Shown here: positions 26,035-35,450 of the stretch, in pieces
How positions within the stretch are numbered: position 1 is the stretch's first letter
Layout of the letters: each line of letters opens with the position of its first letter
Source of the DNA: Bacteroidota bacterium
GTDB taxonomy: Bacteria > Bacteroidota > Bacteroidia > Chitinophagales > JADJOU01
Reading direction: 5' to 3'
Length of the DNA stretch: 64,000 bases
NCBI GenBank assembly: GCA_016713645.1
Contig: JADJOU010000007.1
Coordinates: 124,001 to 188,000, forward strand
Position numbers and translations under genes: made by a program
The notes under the pieces: generated by a model
Told to the model about the DNA's origin: nothing
What the model saw: the letters and a program-made list of their open reading frames with translations, nothing else
The model's database searches: none

Positions 26035-28152
26035 CTAGAAATTACTCAAACGATTGTCTTTTATCTCTGCCGTATTCATCAATGACTCTAGTATATTTTG
26101 TTTGTACTTAACCTTTGATATCAATTGCAATTTCAATACATTCAAATCTGCACTCGCCAATTTAGAGGCCTCGCCAACTCTTGTCGGTTGCACATAATAA
26201 ACGCCAGAGAAACCTTTGATTGGCTTAGATACTTCATTTAATTTCACATTATACAATGATCCCGCAACTGCCGGCTCATAAGACCCATTCACACTAGGAG
26301 AACTCAAACTAATACCACCTGCCGTTGCTGGCATATTACCAAATACTTTAGAAGCATCAGCAAGGGTTTTAACTTCACCTACTTTCTCTATGATTTGTTT
26401 TAATTTGTATTCACGAACATATTCAGCCTCTAGCTCTGTTCTCACTTGTTCAAGAGAAGGAATTCCCTTTGTCTTTGATCCTGCAACACATGCTACGATG
26501 TATTTTTTAGAACCCAAACTCTGCACAGGAGATACCGTGTTTATGTCATTTTTAAATGCCCATTTAATCGTCTCTCTGCAGTTTTCAGTCAGTCCATTGA
26601 TGCTGAAATCTTCTGTGCCAAATTCAGCTTCAGAGATGACAATGCCGTTCTTTTGCGCAGCCTCATTCATGGTCTTCAAATCTTTCGATTTTCCAGCCAA
26701 TTCACTCGCCCTGCCATAGATATATTTCTCTGTTTCTTTAGATGCTATTAATGGAACAGATACCACACCAAACTTCACAGCAGGTATTGTACCTGGATAG
26801 GCTGTAATCTTTACAATCTTTGCATCTGTATTTGAAAAGCTCTTGTAGATTTTTCCAACTGAACCTCTGTTGAATATCTCCGGATTCCACTGATTGGAAT
26901 TCCTATTTATCCACCCAATATCTCCACCTTTTGCCGCAGACTCTTTATCAGATGAATTCATCATAGCCAACATGCCAAAATCTAATTTCAACGTATCCGC
27001 TGCTTTGAATAAACTATCAATCAAATTGATCTTTCTGATTTTATCAGCCTCTGTTTTGATATCATTCGTTGGAATCGTAATTACACTTACTCTTACTGAA
27101 TCCGAAACATTTCTTCTATCCAATACTTTCGCTACTGAATAATTTTCTCCGTCGATATATGGGCCTATAAAACTGCCCAATGGCAAAGAAAACAATTGAT
27201 CTGTCACAGCAGATTGGATTTCATCTTTTTTGAAGAATATCCCATCGTAGCCATTATAGCTATTCGCTTTTAAGAATAGTGAATCATTTGTTGCTTTTTC
27301 AAATTCAGACTTAAATTCAATAATCTTCGCCAATATATCTTGACTGTCTTTTGAAGATGGTATGATATCAAATGTGGCAAATCGCAATTTTCTAGTATCC
27401 TTAAATTGTCTGAACTTAGCGGCGTGCTCCTTTAAATAGGCATTCAATTCATCGTCCGTCGGTTTGACCTCTTTATCTTTTAATGCAGTATATGGAATCA
27501 ATACATAATTCATATCAAAACTCTTCGTTTGATTCCCCAATTCTACTTCTGCTTGCCATTTTGGAACATAAGCTGCTTTTGAAATCAAAGACTCAAATTT
27601 TTGTTTCATGCGTTGCTCAACCAATGCTTTCTCAAAGTTCACCCATTGCGCTCTCTTAGACCCTGGAGGCGTTCCTGGATCATCATTGTCTAGGTTCTTT
27701 ACATACATTTCAACTCTAGAAGGATCAAACATGCCCATCTCATTTTTAAATGCTGGAGCAGACTTGATATTTTGATCTGCATTTGCACCCATCATCAATT
27801 CCAACATCTCTGCACTGACTACCTGTAGCCCCAATTTTTCAAATACTTTTGAATTGATAATTTTAGAACTCATCTGAGCCCACAATTGATTGCGCAAATA
27901 GTGCTGCTGCTGGTCTGAAACGGGTTCATTGGGATTCTGCGCCTGAAGAATTTTCTCCTGTTTGTCAAACTCCGTCTGAAATTCTTGTTGACTGATCTTC
28001 GTTCCATTGATATAGCCCACATTGCTCGCATCTTCTTGGCTTTTTAAATTAAAATTCGGAATGATATCCATCATCAAGAATAAAATAAGCGCCACTGCTA
28101 TCGCCAATACAATCAGATAATTATAACTTCTCAACTTGCCTATTACTGCCAT
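26035..28152 (-). CDS. SurA/PpiD-type membrane-anchored peptidylprolyl isomerase
   Basis: The 705-residue protein has a PpiD-like layout. A short cytoplasmic start (MAVIGKLRSYN) is followed by one transmembrane helix (YLIVLAIAVALILFLMMDII) and an N-terminal SurA_N-type chaperone domain (GYINGTKISQQEFQTEFDKQ). Then come parvulin-like domains (KGGDIGWINRNSNQWNPEIF is the strongest match, with D-GW) and a further helical domain. PpiD is a periplasmic inner-membrane foldase that helps secreted and outer membrane proteins. Parvulin active-site residues are only partly recognisable, so activity may be chaperone-like. It is intact, divergent from the pyrophosphatase gene and followed by a terminator. 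Confidence 0.88.
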   Translation of the reverse strand: MAVIGKLRSYNYLIVLAIAVALILFLMMDIIPNFNLKSQEDASNVGYINGTKISQQEFQTEFDKQEKILQAQNPNEPVSDQQQHYLRNQLWAQMSSKIINSKVFEKLGLQVVSAEMLELMMGANADQNIKSAPAFKNEMGMFDPSRVEMYVKNLDNDDPGTPPGSKRAQWVNFEKALVEQRMKQKFESLISKAAYVPKWQAEVELGNQTKSFDMNYVLIPYTALKDKEVKPTDDELNAYLKEHAAKFRQFKDTRKLRFATFDIIPSSKDSQDILAKIIEFKSEFEKATNDSLFLKANSYNGYDGIFFKKDEIQSAVTDQLFSLPLGSFIGPYIDGENYSVAKVLDRRNVSDSVRVSVITIPTNDIKTEADKIRKINLIDSLFKAADTLKLDFGMLAMMNSSDKESAAKGGDIGWINRNSNQWNPEIFNRGSVGKIYKSFSNTDAKIVKITAYPGTIPAVKFGVVSVPLIASKETEKYIYGRASELAGKSKDLKTMNEAAQKNGIVISEAEFGTEDFSINGLTENCRETIKWAFKNDINTVSPVQSLGSKKYIVACVAGSKTKGIPSLEQVRTELEAEYVREYKLKQIIEKVGEVKTLADASKVFGNMPATAGGISLSSPSVNGSYEPAVAGSLYNVKLNEVSKPIKGFSGVYYVQPTRVGEASKLASADLNVLKLQLISKVKYKQNILESLMNTAEIKDNRLSNF

Positions 28153-28304
28153 CTTTTTAGTTTTTTATTGCGTATTTAAATTTTAAAGAGTTGCAAAAAT
28201 ATAAATATTGCGGGAATATGCAATTTTGTTTGTGTCTAATTGTTCTTTTGCATAGCCGCACATGTGTTTCTCAGGATAAATTCTCAGGCAATGCAAAATT
28301 TTTC

Positions 28305-28312
28305 TATTTTTG
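28305..28312 (+). promoter_or_regulatory. TAnnTTTG -7 element upstream of pyrophosphatase
   Basis: TATTTTTG matches the Bacteroidota -7 consensus and lies 29 bases before the ATG at 28342. Confidence 0.5.
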
Positions 28313-28341
28313 CAGCCTAAAAATCAATATTGTAAATATTT

Positions 28342-30626
28342 ATGATGGATAATTTAATCAATTTATTGCCCATATTTGGGATTATAGCATTAGTGTATAT
28401 GATGTTTTTGTCGAGCTGGGTCAAAAAACAAGACGCGGGCGACGCAAAAATGCAATCGATTGCCAATGCAATCGCAGAAGGAGCCATGGCTTTCCTCAAA
28501 GCGGAATACAGAATTTTAGCTGTTTTTGTCTTAATTTCAAGTGTTGCATTGTATATTCTATCTAGCAAATTGGGGGAGCATTCTTCTCCGATGATTGTCG
28601 TTTCCTTTATTGTAGGGGCATTATTTAGTGCTATCGCCGGTAATATCGGAATGCGCATTGCTACTCAAGCAAATGTCAGAACCACTCAAGCCGCTAGAAC
28701 TTCTTTGGCTAAAGCCCTCGAAGTTTCTTTCAAAGGTGGAATGGTGATGGGATTGGGCGTTGCTGGTCTTGCTGTATTAGGCTTGAGTTTCATCTTCATT
28801 GCCTTGATTCATTACTATATGGGAGGTGCTGTGACTGTCGAGAATGGCCATATCATGACCAAAGTATTAGAAGTCCTCGCTGGATTTTCACTCGGTGCTG
28901 AATCAATTGCACTCTTCGCTCGTGTAGGCGGAGGTATTTATACAAAAGCGGCTGATGTGGGCGCGGACCTAGTAGGTAAGGTTGAAGCGGGTATTCCTGA
29001 GGACGATCCTAGAAATCCTGCTACTATCGCGGATAACGTAGGAGATAATGTGGGTGATGTCGCTGGTATGGGTGCCGATTTATTTGGTTCTTATGTTGCT
29101 ACTGTTCTAGCTGCCATGGTTTTGGGAAATTACCTCATTTCAGAACCAGTCAATATTGCACAAGGCAAATTCACTACTTTCGGAGGAATTGGCCCTATTT
29201 TATTGCCTATGTTGATAGCTGGAATGGGAATTATCTTCTCTATCGTCGGTTCGTGGTTTGTAAAGTTTCTAATGACCAAGGTGATGTTCAAAAAGCATTG
29301 AACATTGGAAATTACGTATCACTTGCTTTGACCATCATTGCTACTTTTTTTGCTATCAAAATCATGTTGCCTGAGACCATGAATATGTTCTTCTTTGACG
29401 AGGGAATGAAAGTGGTTACTTCTATGGATGTATTCTGGGCGACTATTATTGGTGTGGTTGTAGGTGGATTGATCTCTGCCATTACTGAATACTATACAGG
29501 CACAGGCACAAAACCTGTTATGGGCGTTGTTCAACAATCTTCAACAGGTGCTGGTACAAACATCATTGCAGGTCTTTCTCTTGGAATGATGAGTACATGG
29601 ATGCCAGTTGTTTTATTTGCTGGTGCTATTTGGGGAGCTTATTCTTTGGCTGGATTCTATGGGGTGGCAATTGCTGCTGGCGCTATGATGGCTACAACTG
29701 CTATGCAATTGGCAATCGATGCTTTTGGTCCTATCGCGGATAATGCAGGTGGTATCGCTGAAATGAGCGGATTGCCTGAAGAAGTGAGAGGAAGAACAGA
29801 TATATTGGATTCAGTAGGTAATACAACTGCTGCTATCGGTAAGGGATTTGCTATCGCATCTGCGGCCTTAACTGCACTTGCATTATTCGCAGCTTATGTC
29901 ACATTTACGCATATCGATGGAATCAATATTTTCAAAGCAAAAGTATTAGCTGCCCTATTTGTAGGTGCGATGATACCAGTTGTTTTCTCAGCACTCGCTA
30001 TGAGCAGTGTGGGTAAAGCAGCCATGGAAATGGTTAACGAAGTACGTCGTCAATTCAGAGAAATCCCAGGAATTCTCGAAGGAACTGGCAAACCAGAATA
30101 CGGCAAATGCGTTGAAATCTCTACACAAGCAGCTTTGAGAGAAATGATGTTGCCAGGCGTTATCACCATCCTTACACCTATTTTAATTGGCATCGTCATG
30201 GGACCTGAATCACTTGGTGCTTATATGGCAGGAGTTACAGTATCTGGCGTTCTTTGGGCAATATTTCAAAATAATGCTGGTGGTGCTTGGGACAATGCAA
30301 AGAAAGCGTTTGAAAAAGGCGTAGATATCGAAGTAAATGGCAAAATGGAGAAATTCTATAAAAAGTCGGAACCACATAAGGCTGCAGTAACAGGTGATAC
30401 AGTTGGAGATCCATTCAAAGATACATCTGGTCCTTCGATGAATATCTTGATTAAATTGACTTCTTTGGTGGGATTGACAATAGCTCCTTTAATTGCGATT
30501 GAAAAATTACCTGCGGTGGAAGAGCCAATGAAGCAAGAAGTTGCAGCAGAATCTAATCCTTCTGCCACTGAGCAAAATACTGCCACATTGCCTATCGATA
30601 GTGCAGTGAATAATGAGACAAAATAA
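28342..30626 (+). pseudogene. hppA: ion-translocating membrane pyrophosphatase, one frameshift
   Basis: ATG 28342 encodes a protein of about 760 residues with 15-16 hydrophobic helices. Substrate-site motifs are intact: GGIYTKAADVGADLVGKVEA, EDDPRNPATIADNVGDNVGD, and in the second part DAFGPIADNAGGIAEMSGLP and GGAWDNAKKAFEKG. GNTTAAIGKG carries Ala at the position that marks K+-dependent enzymes, so a K+-stimulated Na+ or H+ pump is likely. The frame breaks near 29266, where one extra A in GTAAAG restores WFVKVSNDQGDVQKALNIG. The enzyme couples pyrophosphate hydrolysis to ion export at the inner membrane. A Glu/Pro/Asn-rich C-terminal tail of about 40 residues extends beyond the usual end. 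Confidence 0.93.
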
Positions 30627-30649
30627 TTTTAATTGTACAAGTTTATATT

Positions 30650-30677
30650 GCGCCACATCCTCGATGTGGCGCTTTTT
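30650..30677 (+). terminator. rho-independent terminator of pyrophosphatase gene
   Basis: GCGCCACATC-CTC-GATGTGGCGC followed by TTTTT, 24 bases after the stop. Confidence 0.9.
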
Positions 30678-30774
30678 ATTTATAATAAAGAGACATATAC
30701 ATGCTTCAAGTAGTCAGTTCGAGATTTACAATTTTCTATATCTTAAATAGAACACTGCTTTTGCTGATCATACC

Positions 30775-30978
30775 TCATTGCATTTGTCCTTGCTCCATTC
30801 TATGATATTCTTTTGAGATAAATTCAATCTGAAAACACTGTTTACCTATTATCGTCATGATTGTCATTTTGTCTGGACTTTTATATAATGTCTTCTTGGG
30901 AGCTATAGCCTCATTCGCATCGAATTGTATCCCCATGCCATTCGCTTCAATAATTTTTTCAAGATGAAAGGGCTTCAA
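30775..30978 (-). CDS. possible small hypothetical protein
   Basis: A TTG-started frame of 67 codons reads MKPFHLEKIIEANGMGIQFD, then TLYKSPDKMTIMTIIGKQCF and IEFISKEYHRMEQ. The composition looks protein-like, with mixed charged and hydrophobic segments and a low share of rare residues, but there is no recognised family, no ATG start and no obvious ribosome site. It could also be a remnant. It lies between the pyrophosphatase terminator and a degraded plus-strand frame. Confidence 0.3.
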   Translation of the reverse strand: MKPFHLEKIIEANGMGIQFDANEAIAPKKTLYKSPDKMTIMTIIGKQCFQIEFISKEYHRMEQGQMQ

Positions 30979-31225
30979 TACAAATATGCTGATATTGAAA
31001 AGCTACAGATTGATCACGAATAGATACCGTTGGTGATCAAGTTAGAAAAGGAGGACGAATGCATATGACCCTGAAATCAATACAACACCCGGATTTAGAA
31101 TCTACTTCAAAGATGATTTTGAAATTGAAATCACTGCGGAGACCTATTCAAATACCAAAGAAATGTTGGATTGTATCCATGCGATGATTGATGCTAAACC
31201 CTCAGCGAACCTCGAAATCCTCTAG
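30964..31225 (+). pseudogene. possible degraded small gene
   Basis: ATG 30964 reads MKGLQYKYADIEKLQIDHE, then an in-frame TAG, then IPLVIKLEKED. One added base near 31059 joins NAYDPEINTTPGFRIYFKDD and EIEITAETYSNTKEMLDCIH to a TAG at 31223-31225. If repaired it would be an 85-residue protein with a compact alpha/beta character. Its 3' end overlaps the DUF4256 gene on the other strand by 32 bases. No family recognised. Confidence 0.3.
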
Positions 31226-31762
31226 CGGCATAGTAGGATTCGGCTCCATTGTGATAGATAAAAACTTGCCCATATCGATAATCTCCAAAGATTGCGCCTC
31301 CTAGGTTTCTTATTTCTAAAGGTGTTGCCAACCAACTCGATGTTTTATTGTCAAATGACCCAAATTTCTGTAAGGTGCGATATTCCTCTTCAGATAATAT
31401 TTCAATGCCCATTCCCTTCGCCATATCGAGAGCACTGTTTTTAGGTTTGTTTTCCTTTCGCGATTTCAGAGCATCACCATCGTAACAGAGACTTCTGCGG
31501 TCTTTAGGACTCTCCGCCGAGCAATCATAAAAAATGTATTCCCCCGATTTCACATCGTGCCCAATAATATCGGGCTCACCGCCTGTTCTCTCCATTTCGC
31601 TGAGTGACCATTGCTTTTCTGGATTCGCTTCGAGCCTCGCATGGACTTTAGCCCAATCAAGCCTTTATGGCGGTGCATATTTTGCTCAAAGCGATCTTTC
31701 AATATTTTGTACAAATCATCACTTTGTTTTTTAGACAGCAATTTTTGAGGTGTTGTAGGCAT
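31194..31762 (-). pseudogene. DUF4256 family protein, frameshifted
   Basis: ATG 31762 opens MPTTPQKLLSKKQSDDLYKI and RFEQNMHRHKGL, then derails. One added G near 31661 restores DWAKVHARLEANPEKQWSLS and leads into EMERTGGEPDIIGHD, YIFYDCSAESPKDRRSLCYD and GGAIFGDYRYGQVFIYHNGA, which together are the whole DUF4256 signature. The restored length is about 189 residues, the usual size. The family is widespread, cytoplasmic and of unknown function. The upstream ATG at 31828 would start inside the heptad repeat element and is unlikely. Confidence 0.85.
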
Positions 31763-31795
31763 GTTTTGATCATTAATATGTGCAATAAAAAAAGT

Positions 31796-31830
31796 TCTAG
31801 AAACCAAACTCCAAAACCCAGACTCCACTT
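31796..31830. repeat. degenerate heptanucleotide repeat at DUF4476 3' end
   Basis: On the minus strand the units read AAGTGGA, GTCTGGG, TTTTGGA, GTTTGGT, TTCTAGA: five 7-base units in series with a GG or TGG core. They encode the last residues (about SGVWVLEFGF) and the stop of the DUF4476 protein. The unit style resembles the element at 2933-2995. Confidence 0.5.
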
Positions 31831-32933
31831 TTTAGAGGTTTACCTCCCTTGATATATGCATTTAAATCATCCTTACTGCTGCTGAAATTGAATACATCAT
31901 TTACCTTGTAATAATTCTGCTTCTCATTGCAGAAATCGTATAAGAATTTGGCCAATTCTAATTTGGATGATTCAAAACTGAATATATTGAGCAATTCCCT
32001 GACTTGATTGACACTAAAGCATCTGCCGCGAGCAACAGATTTTAATTGGCTCTCTCTGCTTGAATTGAAAGAGATGTTTTGGATAGATGCTTTCATTTCC
32101 GCAAACTCGCCTGGATTTGGAGCGCAGCTTGGAGGAATATTCACCGGTGGTTGTGTATTCGGGTTTTTGAATACTGGTCGATTTGGAGATATGGTATTCA
32201 TACATTTATCGCGCAAAGGTTGACTAGAGAATAACTGTCCGACGAAGGTATAATTATCGATATCATATACATTTGGAAAGGCATCTGCCAATAAATCATA
32301 GCGCATATTTTCGTTGTTGAAGAGGGCGCAGATTTCCATCACCTGTGCCACATTCATGCAATAGCCTCGAACCATTTGTTTTGCCGAATTGAACATGGCC
32401 AATTCATTATTGATCATCATCAATTGCTGCTTCAATTGTCTAAAGGTGAATTCATTGATATAACCCGTGCAACCAAATTTTCCGGAATACTGCTGTACAT
32501 TGGGATAATTATAGGTAATCGTCGTCGTTGTGGTCGTATATGGATTGGGATTTGTGACGATGGTTTGATTGGTCATTGGCTGCGCATTCACAAATTTGTA
32601 TAAACGCAGGGCATTGGAAAATGAAATAAAGGCATCATAGACTTCTTCAAAATTTTCTTTGTCAAAAGTATTTCTAAAAGCTGTTTTGCAGAAATCCAAT
32701 CGATCTCTATCGTTGGCGAGGAGCGTAGCCAAATCTTCTACTTGGTTGCTCGTAAAGCAATTGGTCTTTGCCATATCCATGGCCATTTGATAGGCTCTAT
32801 TGGGATTATTGGTATTGAGCAATTGTTGACGCAACATGCCAAATTCTCTATAAGACATGGGCTGACCGCATTGAAAAGCACTTGCTGTTAAAGTGAAGAA
32901 AATGCTGAGTAGGAGGGTAAAAATCTGTTTCAT
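31797..32933 (-). CDS. secreted DUF4476 repeat protein
   Basis: Starting at ATG 32933, MKQIFTLLLSIFFTLTASAF is a signal peptide; the longer start at 32984 would bury it. The mature protein has three DUF4476 modules of about 90 residues. Each has a Cys-containing opening, a helix with a Q-L or QQL pattern, a C-F/M-(N/S)-V/Q-V motif (CFTSNQVEDLATLLANDRDR; CMNVAQVMEICALFNNENMR; CFSVNQVRELLNIFSFESSK) and a FAxNxxDxxNY-type end. The family is found almost only in Bacteroidota and is of unknown function, exported to the periplasm or surface. The last ten residues come from a heptad repeat element and may not be native to the family. Confidence 0.85.
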   Translation of the reverse strand: MKQIFTLLLSIFFTLTASAFQCGQPMSYREFGMLRQQLLNTNNPNRAYQMAMDMAKTNCFTSNQVEDLATLLANDRDRLDFCKTAFRNTFDKENFEEVYDAFISFSNALRLYKFVNAQPMTNQTIVTNPNPYTTTTTTITYNYPNVQQYSGKFGCTGYINEFTFRQLKQQLMMINNELAMFNSAKQMVRGYCMNVAQVMEICALFNNENMRYDLLADAFPNVYDIDNYTFVGQLFSSQPLRDKCMNTISPNRPVFKNPNTQPPVNIPPSCAPNPGEFAEMKASIQNISFNSSRESQLKSVARGRCFSVNQVRELLNIFSFESSKLELAKFLYDFCNEKQNYYKVNDVFNFSSSKDDLNAYIKGGKPLKSGVWVLEFGF

Positions 32934-33051
32934 AAGATTGATTTTTTTAGTTGAATAATCGAGTGTTCCAAAATGGATAATCAAGAATAATGCAAAGAAA
33001 AGACGTAGCTAAAAATTTAATGTATTTTAAGAATTGCGACTTGAGGTAAAT

Positions 33052-33081
33052 AAAAATAGCCTAAGTGAAACACTTGAGCTA
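33052..33081 (-). terminator. rho-independent terminator of rpsU
   Basis: On the minus strand TAGCTCAAGTG-TTT-CACTTAGGCTA is an imperfect hairpin followed by a T-rich run, just beyond the rpsU stop. Confidence 0.65.
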
Positions 33082-33109
33082 TGCGGTTTATAATTGTGGA
33101 ATAGGAATC

Positions 33110-33304
33110 CTATCCTTCCATTTCTGCGATAACCTTATCTCTATAGGCAGCTTTCAATACTTTATTTCTATTGGCAACTGACTTTTTAACATAAGCGGTG
33201 CGCGCTCTCAATTGACGTAAAATACCTGCTTGCTCAAATTTTTTCTTGTATTTTTTGAGGGCTTTGTCAATATTGTCGCTGTCTCTAGTATCAATAATTA
33301 GCAT
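33110..33304 (-). CDS. rpsU: 30S ribosomal protein bS21
   Basis: The 64-residue basic protein has the bS21 pattern: MLIIDTRDSDNIDKALKKYK, then KFEQAGILRQLRARTAYVKK and a Lys/Arg-rich tail. It binds the 30S platform near the anti-Shine-Dalgarno end of 16S rRNA. In Bacteroidota bS21 is short like this one. It is a single gene with its own hairpin terminator and an upstream TAnnTTTG element on the minus strand at 33336-33343. Confidence 0.95.
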   Translation of the reverse strand: MLIIDTRDSDNIDKALKKYKKKFEQAGILRQLRARTAYVKKSVANRNKVLKAAYRDKVIAEMEG

Positions 33305-33335
33305 AATAAATAACTTTTTCGATTTTTTGTGGATG

Positions 33336-33343
33336 CAAATGTA
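33336..33343 (-). promoter_or_regulatory. TAnnTTTG -7 element of rpsU
   Basis: On the minus strand TACATTTG lies 31 bases before the rpsU ATG. Confidence 0.45.
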
Positions 33344-33494
33344 GTAAAAAAAACAAAACTTATAGGAAAAATCAGAAAAATTTGAATTCTTTCTTCTTTC
33401 ACAGTCTTTTAACGCGCATTAGTCTCAAATGGGCTTTTGACGAGCCTTTAGGTATAGATTTCTTAAATTACTCAACTGAATAGCATTATTTCAA

Positions 33495-33502
33495 TAAATT
33501 TG
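33495..33502 (+). promoter_or_regulatory. TAnnTTTG -7 element upstream of ABC permease
   Basis: TAAATTTG lies 36 bases before the ATG at 33539. Confidence 0.4.
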
Positions 33503-33538
33503 TGCAGCTCGAGCAAATCAATCAATGCCCCCTGAATC

Positions 33539-34739
33539 ATGAATTTTGAATATTTTATGTATCAAAAAATTGCCCATAATACCTATGGCAGTTTTTCGAA
33601 ATTCATTATTCGAATTTGCACGGCAGCAGTCACACTGAGCGTTGCAGCTATGATTATCTCCACTTGTCTGATGGATGGGTTTCAATTCGAAATCAAATCA
33701 AAAGTCTCCAATTTTTGGGCACATATTCATATCAAACCCTATTCCCTGACAAGGTCTATGGGCGAAAATCCCATCAGTGCGGATTCAACCCTGCTGCGCC
33801 GTTTAAAAGAGACCAAAGGAGTTAGAAATGTGCAAATGGTCGCTTATAAAGGCGGAATTATCAATACTGCAGAGGCTTTTGAGGGAACGGTTCTGCGAGG
33901 AGTCTCTCGTGAGGGAATGGGGGAACTGTCCAAATTCATCGTCTCAGGTTCAATGATTCATGCTTTCAGCGACACTGGAAGGTCAAATGAAATTTTGATT
34001 TCAAGGCGGATAGGAGATAAACTCCAATTGAAATTAAACCAGAGCTTAATTCTGTCCTTTATGGGCAATCAAATTCAACGGCGAAAATTCGTCATATCCG
34101 GTTTCTTTAATACAGGAATAGAATCTTTCGACAACCAATACACCATTGTCAATATTGAAGCCATTCAAAAGATAAATAGATGGTCTGCTGACAGTATACA
34201 TGCTTATGAAGTATTTATTGGGGAAGATATGGCACAAAAAGGAGGCGAAAGCGGTGATTGAAAAAGTCGTGGTGAACCCAGATTTGGAGACGATTTCCAT
34301 TCAGGATATTCGTCCAGACATATACGATTGGCTGAATTTGCAGCGAACCAATGAAATCATTATTCTCGTCATTTTATTCTTTGTGGCTGCCATGAATATG
34401 GCTACGGCATTGCTCATCCTCATTCTCGAGCGCACCAATATGATAGGCATTCTTAAAGCCCTAGGTGCAGGGAATAAATCGATTTATAAAATCTTCATGA
34501 TTCAATCGTTTTACATTCTATCCAAGGGAATCATTTGGGGCAATATCATTGGATTAGGACTTTGTCTATTGCAAGCGAAATTTCATATCGTCACCCTGCC
34601 AGAGGAGTCTTATTATATGTCTTATGCACCCATATATTTTAATTATACTAAACTGGGGCTTATTTCATTTTCTACCATAGCGTTTTCAATGCTCTTGATG
34701 ATATTGCCTGTTAGATTGGTCGGAAAAATTTCCCAATAA
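33539..34739 (+). pseudogene. LolE/FtsX-type ABC transporter permease, one frameshift
   Basis: ATG 33539 gives MNFEYFMYQKIAHNTYGSFS and a first transmembrane helix (RICTAAVTLSVAAMIISTCL) followed by a large periplasmic MacB_PCD-like domain. The frame breaks near 34234; removing one A gives MAQKEAKAVIEKVVVNPDL and joins the FtsX domain with three helices (IILVILFFVAAMNMATALLI, the coupling motif LERTNMIGILKALGAGNKSI, and ISFSTIAFSMLLMILPVRLV). The corrected size is about 400 residues, as in lipoprotein-releasing LolC/E proteins. It probably helps release lipoproteins from the inner membrane. No ATPase gene is adjacent, which is usual for this Bacteroidota locus. Confidence 0.85.
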
Positions 34740-34784
34740 AAGTCATTGAGTATAAATAATTTAGGCTGGAATAGTTTGTTTTTT

Positions 34785-34792
34785 TATATTTG
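34785..34792 (+). promoter_or_regulatory. TAnnTTTG -7 element upstream of DUF1761 gene
   Basis: TATATTTG lies 28 bases before the ATG at 34821. Confidence 0.45.
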
Positions 34793-34820
34793 AATTATTA
34801 TTCACTTAAATTATTTTATT

Positions 34821-35321
34821 ATGCAAATGAATTTTCTCGTTATCGGCTTAACAGCCCTTGTGCCAATGTTAGTTGGCTTTATATGGTATCATCCAAATGT
34901 TATGGGTAAAATGTGGATGGAAGCATGCGGATTTAAAGAAGATGACCTCAAAGGAGGCAACATGGCTTTAATTATGGGCATATCCCTTATTTTATCTTTT
35001 TTGTTGGCATTTTCACTCCAATTTATGGTGATTCATCAATTCGCCTTATTTAGTATTGTGGAGAACCATCCAGCGTATTCAACCCCTGGAACTCCTGAGA
35101 ATACTTGGATGATGGGTTTTTTGAAGGAGCATGAACATTGTTTTCGCTCTTTTAAACATGGCGCCTTGCACGGTTTTATAGGTTCAGTATTTACCATTCT
35201 CCCTGTATTAGGAACCAATGCCCTTTTTGAGCGCAAAGGCGGAAAATATATCTTCGTCAATTGGGCTTATTGGGCAATTACGATGACGATTATGGGAGGA
35301 ATTCTCGGACAATGGGCATAA
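34821..35321 (+). CDS. DUF1761 membrane protein
   Basis: The 166-residue protein has four predicted helices, starting NFLVIGLTALVPMLVGFIWY and including MALIMGISLILSFLLAFSLQ, GFIGSVFTILPVLGTNALFE and a final WAYWAITMTIMGGILGQW. The Trp-Tyr-His entry motif (GFIWYHPNVMGKMWMEACGF) and EHCFRSFKHGALHG are typical of DUF1761, a small inner-membrane family of unknown function. It is a single gene with its own -7 element and is intact. Confidence 0.85.
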   Translation: MQMNFLVIGLTALVPMLVGFIWYHPNVMGKMWMEACGFKEDDLKGGNMALIMGISLILSFLLAFSLQFMVIHQFALFSIVENHPAYSTPGTPENTWMMGFLKEHEHCFRSFKHGALHGFIGSVFTILPVLGTNALFERKGGKYIFVNWAYWAITMTIMGGILGQWA

Positions 35322-35450
35322 GCCAAAATCATTTTGAATACAATGGCCTTCATGATGAGGGGCATTTTTGTTTAATAGATTTCGGTGGGTTTAAGAAGCA
35401 AATATTTTATAAAATGGAATAATCCAAGTTATTCCTATTTTTACCACCTT

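Noticed and set aside
28342..30626. Programmed frameshifting as the cause of the break in hppA and similar genes
   Set aside because: No slippery heptamer with a downstream structure was apparent, and the same kind of break occurs in about 20 unrelated genes; error is simpler.
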